This document shows positions 8,305 to 13,593 of a stretch of 13,593 nucleotides of DNA, in pieces. The position numbers and the translations under genes were made by a program. The notes below the pieces were generated by a model that was not told the origin of the DNA, ran no database searches, and saw only the letters and a program-made list of their open reading frames with translations. Position 1 is the first letter of the stretch. Each line of letters begins with the position of its first letter. The stretch comes from CBDVBL01 sp965555375 (GTDB lineage Bacteria > Zixibacteria > MSB-5A5 > UBA10806). The stretch covers positions 1-13,593 of the forward strand of contig CBEWDL010000090.1 of assembly GCA_965555375.1 (NCBI GenBank), given 5' to 3'.

Positions 8305-8330
8305 TCCGTAGGGAAGTTGCTTCCGCCGGA
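8305..8330. repeat. Imperfect palindrome near the asnS 3' end
   Basis: Two stem blocks, TCCG/CGGA (8305-8308 with 8327-8330) and GGAAG/CTTCC (8312-8316 with 8320-8324), are separated by small bulges and capped by TTG. The GAAGTnnCTTC centre resembles the other palindromes of this gap. It lies about 60 bases beyond the asnS stop, without a T-run. Confidence 0.55.
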
Positions 8331-8388
8331 CGCCTGATATTTCCCTCGCCCCCAAATCGTATAGCTGATCGAAGAAGCCTGATCCTGA

Positions 8389-9780
8389 TTAGAACTTAAC
8401 GTTTTTGGGCGTTCTGGGGAACGGTATAACATCGCGGATATTAGCCATCCCCGACATATACATCAGAAGCCGCGCAAAGCCGAGCCCGAATCCCGAATGG
8501 GGAACCGTGCCGTAGCGGCGAAGATCGTAATACCACCAGAGGCCGTCCTCCGGGATGCCGAAATGTTTGACCTGATCTTTGAGGACATCCAGCCGCTCCT
8601 CTCTCTGGCTGCCGCCGATTATCTCGCCGATCTCGGGAACCAGCACATCCACCGCTGCCGTGGTTTTACCGTCGTCATTGAGCCGCATATAGAACGCTTT
8701 GATATCGCGGGGATAGTCTTTCACCATGGCCGGAGCTTTCAGATGTTCCTCGCATAAATATCTTTCATGCTCGGCCTGCAGGGTGACACCCCATGCCACC
8801 GGGTATTCAAACTTCTTTTTGGCTTTTTTGAGAATCTCTACGGCCTCGGTATAGGTGATGATCTCGAATTTCGATTTGACGAGGTTCTCAAGCATCTCGA
8901 TCCTTTTTTTGTCTATCCGGGAGTTGAAAAACGCCATCTCATCGGGGCACTCGTTCAGAGCGTAGTTGAAAAGATACATGAGGAACTCGCCGGCCAGCTG
9001 CATATCCTCATCGAGATCGCAGAAGGCCATCTCCGGCTCGATCATCCAGAACTCCGATACGTGCCGGGAGGTGTTGGAATTCTCGGCGCGGAACGTCGGC
9101 CCGAAGGTGTAAACATCGCTCAGGGCGCAGGCCATGATCTCGGCCTCAAGCTGACCGGAGACGGTTAAGAAGGTCTGGTCGCTGAAGAAGTCCTTATCGA
9201 AATCGATCTCGCCGTCGGTAATGGGCACGTTTTTCAGATCGAACGCGGTCACCCAGAACTGCTCGCCGGCCCCCTCGGCGTCGATGGCGGTTATGATGGG
9301 GGAGTGGATATAGTAAAAGCCGCGATCCTGGAAAAACTTATGAATAGCATAGGAAATCCTGCTTCTGAATCTATTCATCACCCCGAAGGTATTGGTGCGC
9401 GGCCTTAAATGCGCGATCTCCCTTAAATATTCGAAAGAATGCCTCTTTTTCTGCAGGGGGTATTCAAGAGGGCTTTCGCCGACAAGCCGCATATCTGTTG
9501 GATGAAGCTCTATTTTGTGCTTTCTTTCGGGCACCGGCACCAGCCGGCCGACGATTCTCACTGCTGCCCCTAACTTGATATTCTCCAGATCGGGGAATTT
9601 GGATTGTTGGTCGATTACGATCTGGAGACTGGGCAGACAGCTGCCGTCGTTGACCTCCAGAAACGTCAGATTCGGCGAGTCCCGCCGCGTGCGCACCCAG
9701 CCCATGACCAGGATATCATCGGCGGTCTTATCCGGCTGGTTCAGAATCGAGGCGATCTTTGTTCGTTTAAAGTAGTCCAT
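8389..9780 (-). CDS. asnS: Asparaginyl-tRNA synthetase
   Basis: AsnRS charges tRNA-Asn with asparagine using ATP. The product has 463 residues, normal for bacterial AsnRS. An N-terminal OB-fold anticodon-binding domain (about 20-105, starting MGWVRTRRDS) precedes a class II catalytic core. Motif 2 shows FRAE (230-233), with the AsnRS-typical NSNTSRHVSEFWMIEPEMAF just after it. Motif 3 is GFGLGFARLL (430-439), and the C-terminus RDVIPFPRTPKNVKF is a family hallmark. The gene stands alone on the - strand, convergent with slipin and divergent from the FG-GAP protein gene. Its presence means Asn-tRNA can be made directly, without only relying on transamidation. Confidence 0.97.
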   Translation of the reverse strand: MDYFKRTKIASILNQPDKTADDILVMGWVRTRRDSPNLTFLEVNDGSCLPSLQIVIDQQSKFPDLENIKLGAAVRIVGRLVPVPERKHKIELHPTDMRLVGESPLEYPLQKKRHSFEYLREIAHLRPRTNTFGVMNRFRSRISYAIHKFFQDRGFYYIHSPIITAIDAEGAGEQFWVTAFDLKNVPITDGEIDFDKDFFSDQTFLTVSGQLEAEIMACALSDVYTFGPTFRAENSNTSRHVSEFWMIEPEMAFCDLDEDMQLAGEFLMYLFNYALNECPDEMAFFNSRIDKKRIEMLENLVKSKFEIITYTEAVEILKKAKKKFEYPVAWGVTLQAEHERYLCEEHLKAPAMVKDYPRDIKAFYMRLNDDGKTTAAVDVLVPEIGEIIGGSQREERLDVLKDQVKHFGIPEDGLWWYYDLRRYGTVPHSGFGLGFARLLMYMSGMANIRDVIPFPRTPKNVKF

Positions 9781-9802
9781 CCCGTTCTCGCTTCAAGGCT
9801 AA

Positions 9803-9833
9803 ATTATATAGCTAATATATCCAATAGAATCAA
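9803..9833 (-). promoter_or_regulatory. Putative asnS promoter
   Basis: Read on the - strand, TTGATT (9833-9828) is followed after 19 bases by a perfect TATAAT (9808-9803). The spacer is on the long side; the overlapping TATATA gives 17. The transcription start would lie near 9796, leaving a leader of about 16 bases before the asnS ATG at 9780. No strong Shine-Dalgarno sequence is seen. Confidence 0.45.
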
Positions 9834-9972
9834 CCGCTGTAAAGGATGGATTTCGAGCATCGGGAGGAATTATTTTCTGCCGCTTCGCATTATTGTAATA
9901 GCCATTGCCTTAACGGCCATTTATTGACGTTGCGCTAACAATCGAAATTAGGAGCATGACCATAAACTTATC

Positions 9973-10000
9973 TTGACACCTGATATAATTAGAGTATTTT
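9973..10000 (+). promoter_or_regulatory. Promoter of the FG-GAP repeat protein gene
   Basis: A perfect -35 TTGACA (9973-9978) and TATTTT (9995-10000) are separated by 16 bases. The transcription start would fall near 10007, giving a leader of about 17 bases that contains the GGGGGT ribosome site (10013-10018). The -35 context CTTGACAC is the same as at 5708 and 11714. Confidence 0.6.
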
Positions 10001-10023
10001 ATCTATATAAATGGGGGTCTAAC

Positions 10024-11586
10024 ATGATATGCCCTATTAGAATTAATTGCCGGGCCATTATTTCACTAATGCTACTGTTGGCCTTGGTCGTGCATTTTGA
10101 TAACGCCTTTGCCGACGAAACCATGACATTGATCGCTACCATCGTCATCGACCAAGACAGCACGGACATGACGAAACTGGCGCCTGCAGGGGATTTTAAC
10201 GCTGACGGATATCCCGATCTGGCTATTGGGGTAAAGCAACTCCTGCCCTATTTTTCGGAATTGGTTTATCTGTATTACGGAGGCCCCGACTTTGACAATA
10301 TACCTGACCTAATAATCGAGGGAGAGCCGCAAAACCCAAATTCTCTTTGTATAGATCCTTATATGGATTGGACTTTTTTTGGCTGGAACATAACGCCGTT
10401 AAGTGACTTTGACGGCGATGGATTCAACGACATCGCCATATCGGCCCAGGGGTTTTGTACCGACCTCATCGATGAGGGTAGGATATATATATACTTTGGA
10501 TCGGCGGATCCGGATACTCTGCCAGATATCGTGATCGATGGTTTCGAACATTACGAGTGGCTAGGATCAGATTTGGGAGCGGGCGATTTTAACGGCGACG
10601 GTCTTTCCGACTTGCTTGCCATCTCTCCCGAACTTATATACGCTGATCCCAGGGCCTTTATTTATCTTGGCAACTCCGCGCCGGATAATATACACGATTG
10701 GATGTACCAGTTTGATGACCAATATTTCATAAGCAATAGCTGGTATCAGAGCGGCGTTGACCTGAACAACGACGGTTTCGGCGACTTCGGCATTTCCATG
10801 CAAAGTTACCCCGACATATTGACCGTTGCCGTTTTTTTGGGAAATTATCCCCTAAATCAAGAGCCATCTTTTATAAATGATGATCGTTTCGTTTTCTCAG
10901 ATGATATTTCCGAAGACAATATAGATGACATTTTATACGCAGACAGCGAGGGACGATTCCATTTATGTTTAGGGGGTGATCCTTTAGACTTTGAGCCGGA
11001 TTATTACATCGGTCCCACAAGGCAATATGTTGGTGTTTACAGCCTTCCTTATGCGGGTAAGAAGCTGGTACTTAATAATTGGCAGAACCAGAGATTGTTA
11101 TTTTATAATACTGGCGTCCCCTTCGACACAATACCTTACAACACGTTTGAATACAATCGCCAGCTTTCTTCCGCAAAGGTCAATATAGGCGATATCAATG
11201 CCGACGGGACCGAAGATTTGGCTTTTAAGATAATGAATTTCGAATTGCCCGATACGGTAGAGATCTATTCTATCTTTCCTACAGGAGTAGAAGATGAACG
11301 GTATGATCCAGAATTCTTGATGGATGAATCCGGGCTGCTTTATTGCTCTCCTAATCCTTTTAATTCCTGTACGATTTTTATGGTAGAGGGTTTTCGCGGA
11401 GAAGATGTCCGGATAGATATATACAACATTACCGGTTCTTTAGTGCGATCATTGATAGCTGTTGATGGAAAGGCATCCTGGGACGCCACAGACAACTCCG
11501 GGCGAAAAGTCTCATCAGGGATCTATTTCGCCAGAGTTGAGACGCCGCAAAAATCCCGCGCTATAAAACTGGTCTATTTGAAGTAA
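10024..11586 (+). CDS. Secreted FG-GAP (integrin-alpha-like) repeat protein with C-terminal sorting-like domain
   Basis: From the ATG at 10024 the product has 520 residues. A signal peptide covers 1-30 with an AFA|DE cleavage site. At least five calcium-binding FG-GAP/VCBS motifs of the form DxNxDGxxD follow, starting at D57, D128, D188, D246 and D390, each followed by a hydrophobic strand; together they suggest a beta-propeller. The C-terminus (about 440-520) has PNPFN (443-447), then VRIDIYNITGSLVR and a SGIYFARVE segment. This is the FlgD-like / type IX secretion sorting-type domain common in FCB-group bacteria. It is probably exported or cell-surface bound; the ligand is unknown. I chose this start over the in-frame TTG at 9973 because that TTG is the promoter -35 box, while 10024 has GGGGGT and a proper signal peptide. 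Confidence 0.85.
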   Translation: MICPIRINCRAIISLMLLLALVVHFDNAFADETMTLIATIVIDQDSTDMTKLAPAGDFNADGYPDLAIGVKQLLPYFSELVYLYYGGPDFDNIPDLIIEGEPQNPNSLCIDPYMDWTFFGWNITPLSDFDGDGFNDIAISAQGFCTDLIDEGRIYIYFGSADPDTLPDIVIDGFEHYEWLGSDLGAGDFNGDGLSDLLAISPELIYADPRAFIYLGNSAPDNIHDWMYQFDDQYFISNSWYQSGVDLNNDGFGDFGISMQSYPDILTVAVFLGNYPLNQEPSFINDDRFVFSDDISEDNIDDILYADSEGRFHLCLGGDPLDFEPDYYIGPTRQYVGVYSLPYAGKKLVLNNWQNQRLLFYNTGVPFDTIPYNTFEYNRQLSSAKVNIGDINADGTEDLAFKIMNFELPDTVEIYSIFPTGVEDERYDPEFLMDESGLLYCSPNPFNSCTIFMVEGFRGEDVRIDIYNITGSLVRSLIAVDGKASWDATDNSGRKVSSGIYFARVETPQKSRAIKLVYLK

Positions 11587-11713
11587 ACCTTCTATAAATG
11601 AATCTGATTTTGCAGGCGATTGGCCGATTCGGTCTGCTGAAGCTGGCGGTCGTGTAATCGTCCAGGCCTAACGTCATAGGCGGAGGAGCCGTTGCAAAAT
11701 GGCTAAAATTGGC

Positions 11714-11742
11714 TTGACACTCACTATGTGCCCTCATAATTT
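11714..11742 (+). promoter_or_regulatory. Promoter of the yceD-rpmF-plsX operon
   Basis: TTGACA (11714-11719) is followed after 15 bases by CATAAT (11735-11740), or after 17 bases by TAATTT (11737-11742). Transcription would start about 11747-11750, only 1-4 bases before the GTG at 11751, so the message would be leaderless or nearly so. The -35 context is CTTGACAC. Confidence 0.58.
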
Positions 11743-11750
11743 CCGTCATT

Positions 11751-12260
11751 GTGAAGGTTGATTTCAGACAGATAAAGCCTGAGGGGAGCGAGCTTAGCTT
11801 TTCGGAATCGGCGGAGGATCTGGACTTGACCGCCGAGGGCATCGAGTTCCCTGAGCCGGTCGAGGTCGAACTGACCGCCACCAAGACGGGCGATGAGATC
11901 ATCGTCCAGGGACGGCTATCCACGATGGCCGGGATGGATTGTTCGCGCTGCCTCGATCGTTTCGAGATGCCAATCAGCTCGAAGCTTCAATTCGTGATTC
12001 AGTTGCTCGAGATAAGTGCTCCCCAGGATTCGGATGATGAGGATTTCGTAATATTGCCCAAGACGATTCAGGAATACGATCTCTCGGAGCGGGTTCGGCA
12101 GGCGATATTGCTGGAACTTCCGCTCAAGGCCCTTTGTTCAGAATCCTGTCTCGGACTGTGTCCCATGTGCGGGACGAATCTCAATGAATCCAAATGCGAA
12201 TGTACGCCGGATAAGACCGACGAGAGGTGGGAATCGCTCAGACAGCTTTTTGACGAGTAA
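11751..12260 (+). CDS. yceD: YceD/DUF177 family protein
   Basis: This 169-residue protein belongs to the DUF177 (YceD) family, almost always encoded next to rpmF and linked in the literature to 23S rRNA or large-subunit biogenesis. The first cysteine pair is C64xxC67 in the family motif DCSRCLDRFE. A second group (C129, C133, C137, C140, then C149 and C151) near CLGLCPMCGTNL suggests metal binding. The GTG at 11751 is the only usual start codon after the in-frame stop at 11715, and MKVDFRQI fits a normal family N-terminus. No Shine-Dalgarno sequence precedes it. rpmF starts 73 bases downstream. Confidence 0.9.
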   Translation: MKVDFRQIKPEGSELSFSESAEDLDLTAEGIEFPEPVEVELTATKTGDEIIVQGRLSTMAGMDCSRCLDRFEMPISSKLQFVIQLLEISAPQDSDDEDFVILPKTIQEYDLSERVRQAILLELPLKALCSESCLGLCPMCGTNLNESKCECTPDKTDERWESLRQLFDE

Positions 12261-12333
12261 GAAAAAGACTCAAAAAATAGTCTCAAAGTCGCGACCGGTT
12301 AATGGCCGCATCGTTTAAAGATCGAGGATAGAC

Positions 12334-12519
12334 ATGGCATTACCAAAAAGACGTCATTCCCGGGCAAGAGGCGCCAAAAGGCGCACGCACTGGAAATTGC
12401 GGAAACCGAACATAGTGGAATGTTCGCACTGCCACGAACCCAGGCTACCGCATCAAATCTGTCCGCATTGCGGATGGTATAAAGGCCGCGAAGTCGTGGC
12501 CGTGACCGAGTCGCAGTAA
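12334..12519 (+). CDS. rpmF: 50S ribosomal protein L32
   Basis: L32 is a small structural protein of the large ribosomal subunit. The 61-residue product begins MALPKRRHSRARGAKRRTHW, the basic N-terminal signature of the family. It carries a zinc-ribbon made of C30xxC33 and C43xxC46, so this is the zinc-binding (C+) form. GAGGA about 6 bases before the ATG is a good ribosome site. The TAA stop shares one base with the plsX ATG, so the two are translationally coupled. Confidence 0.97.
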   Translation: MALPKRRHSRARGAKRRTHWKLRKPNIVECSHCHEPRLPHQICPHCGWYKGREVVAVTESQ

Positions 12520-13574
12520 TGCTCCACAAGCGCAAAGCCAGAATCGCCATAGATGCCATGGGCGGTGATTATGCGCCGTTTTCTATTGTAGCGGGGGCGG
12601 TGCTGGCACAAAAGACCTATGGCGATAACATAGAGCTGACTCTGGTTGGGGATTCTGACAAAATCCAGTCGGAGTTGCAGAACTTAAATGCCGGGCAATT
12701 TCCGCTTAAGGTTGTTCATGCTGATCAGATAATCGGTATGGCCGACGAGCCGGCTGAATCGGTCAGGAAAAAGCCGGAATCCTCAATCGTGGTCGGCCTC
12801 GATCTTCAGAGGAAGGGCGAATGCGATGCGTTCATTTCCGCGGGCAATACCGGCGCGGTAATGGCAGGCTCGCTTCTGATATTGGGCAGGCTGAAAGGAA
12901 TCAATCGTCCGGCCATAGGTACGTTTTTTCCCACCGAAAAAGGGCGGGCGTTAGTTCTTGATGTCGGCGCAAACTCCGACTGCAAAGCGCTAAACCTGTA
13001 TCAATTCGGGTTGATGGGAGCGATCTATTACTCTCAGATGTTTTCCAGTAGAAATCCGTTGGTCGGCCTATTATCCATAGGCGAGGAGAAATCGAAAGGA
13101 AACGAAACCACTATCGCGTCGCACAAGCTGCTTTCGGCCGCCGATCTGAATTTCACCGGCAACATCGAGGGTAGGGATATCCTGAAGGGCAGGGCCGATG
13201 TGGTGGTCTGTGATGGTTTCGTTGGGAATATAATTCTGAAGTTCGCCGAGTCCATGGATAGTTTTCTTGGCGAACTGGTCAGGAGAAGGGTGAAGGTCAA
13301 TCTTTTTGCAAAAATAGGGGCTTTTCTGTTAAGACCGGCCTTCAGGGATCTTAAAAGAAATCTCGATTACGCCGAGTACGGCGGAGCCCCCTTATTGGGA
13401 ATTGACGGCGTATCGATTATATGTCATGGCGGTTCCTCGCCGAAAGCGATTAAAAATGCGGTGGGCATGGCCAGGACGATGGTGATGAAGGATATCAATA
13501 GGCAAATCGAGGACCGGGTCGCCGCCAACGGAGATCTCGATGTCCTGGAAGCAAAGGCAAAACAGCAGCAATGA
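12519..13574 (+). CDS. plsX: Phosphate acyltransferase PlsX
   Basis: PlsX transfers the acyl chain from acyl-ACP to phosphate, giving acyl-phosphate for PlsY in phospholipid synthesis; it acts at the inner face of the membrane. The 351-residue product is slightly longer than usual, with a short Gln/Lys-rich tail. It shows IAIDAMGGDYAP (9-20), SAGNTGAVMAG and DGFVGN (232-237), all hallmark segments. The rpmF-plsX order is widely conserved. The gene starts in a TAATG overlap with rpmF. Its stop overlaps another ATG in an ATGA arrangement, so the operon continues. Confidence 0.97.
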   Translation: MLHKRKARIAIDAMGGDYAPFSIVAGAVLAQKTYGDNIELTLVGDSDKIQSELQNLNAGQFPLKVVHADQIIGMADEPAESVRKKPESSIVVGLDLQRKGECDAFISAGNTGAVMAGSLLILGRLKGINRPAIGTFFPTEKGRALVLDVGANSDCKALNLYQFGLMGAIYYSQMFSSRNPLVGLLSIGEEKSKGNETTIASHKLLSAADLNFTGNIEGRDILKGRADVVVCDGFVGNIILKFAESMDSFLGELVRRRVKVNLFAKIGAFLLRPAFRDLKRNLDYAEYGGAPLLGIDGVSIICHGGSSPKAIKNAVGMARTMVMKDINRQIEDRVAANGDLDVLEAKAKQQQ

Positions 13575-13593
13575 AAAAATATGTGCACTTAAT
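13571..13593 (+). CDS. Start of a downstream gene, possibly fabH (3' truncated)
   Basis: An ATG overlaps the plsX TGA (ATGA) and gives MKKYVHL before the window ends. In many bacteria fabH (3-oxoacyl-ACP synthase III) follows plsX, and the ATGA overlap supports a real coupled start. Seven codons cannot identify the product; fabH is an expectation from gene order only. Confidence 0.4.

Larger units (their letters stand above)
7857..8388. other. Gene-free convergent gap with palindromic repeats and a transposase remnant
   Basis: This 532-base interval lies between the ends of two convergent genes (slipin on +, asnS on -). It has no intact gene. It holds six short inverted repeats in at least two sequence families and one decayed transposase end, each listed separately. 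The rest, mainly 8275-8304 and 8331-8388, shows nothing I recognise. No T-rich intrinsic terminator follows any hairpin, but the stems could still help separate the two converging transcripts. Confidence 0.85.

Noticed and set aside
8202..8399. 65-codon open frame on the + strand
   Set aside because: It consists of translated palindromes and passes into the 3' end of asnS; no ribosome site or recognisable motif.
8497..9168. Two + strand open frames of 86 and 133 codons opposite asnS
   Set aside because: asnS is clearly the real gene with all class II motifs; these are antisense shadows of its codon bias.
9846..9938. Possible 30-codon small gene starting ATG at 9846
   Set aside because: No correctly spaced ribosome site and no recognisable sequence, in a promoter-bearing intergenic region.
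9973..10023. N-terminal extension of the FG-GAP protein from TTG at 9973
   Set aside because: The TTG is the first part of a perfect TTGACA -35 box, the extension would spoil the signal peptide, and ATG 10024 has a GGGGGT ribosome site.
11587..11713. Possible tRNA or terminator between the FG-GAP gene and yceD
   Set aside because: No T-loop GTTCGA-type signature, no cloverleaf arms and no stem followed by a T-run could be found; it appears to be plain intergenic sequence.
12266..12283. Hairpin AGACT/AGTCT between yceD and rpmF as a terminator
   Set aside because: Only a 5-base stem with an 8-base A-rich loop and no T-run; terminating here would cut a conserved operon.

Overview
The window reads as a chromosomal segment of an uncultivated-type Gram-negative bacterium, probably in or near the FCB superphylum (Zixibacteria or a similar candidate phylum; an inference, not a placement). 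Pointers are the secreted FG-GAP repeat protein ending in a PNPFN-type (FlgD-like / type IX sorting-like) C-terminal domain, the roughly balanced base composition, and the mix of housekeeping genes with palindromic REP-like repeats. The genes are tightly packed and almost all intact.

Layout. Positions 1-4093 hold selD (5' end outside the window), selA and selB on the + strand with overlapping ends: the enzymes that make selenophosphate, convert Ser-tRNA(Sec) to Sec-tRNA(Sec), and deliver it to the ribosome. A YtcJ-type amidohydrolase (4109-5704) follows after 15 bases and is probably co-transcribed. A new promoter then drives the membrane pair NfeD (5744-7066) and slipin/stomatin (7086-7856).

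Positions 7857-8388 are a gene-free convergent gap. It contains six short palindromes and the C-terminal remnant of a REP-associated (Y1/IS200-like) transposase; this is the most unusual part of the window. asnS (asparaginyl-tRNA synthetase) runs on the - strand from 9780 to 8389. A divergent promoter region leads to a secreted FG-GAP repeat protein (10024-11586). The last block is the conserved yceD-rpmF-plsX cluster (11751-13574), linking ribosomal protein L32 with phospholipid synthesis. A following gene, perhaps fabH, begins at 13571 and leaves the window.

Regulation. Three + strand promoters share an identical CTTGACAC around the -35 box (near 5708, 9973 and 11714). Two of them have the -10 box so close to the start codon that nfeD and yceD mRNAs would be leaderless or nearly so. 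I found no tRNA, rRNA, CRISPR array or intact mobile element. No selC (tRNA-Sec) and no in-frame-UGA selenoprotein gene were recognised here, so those partners of selDAB must lie elsewhere.
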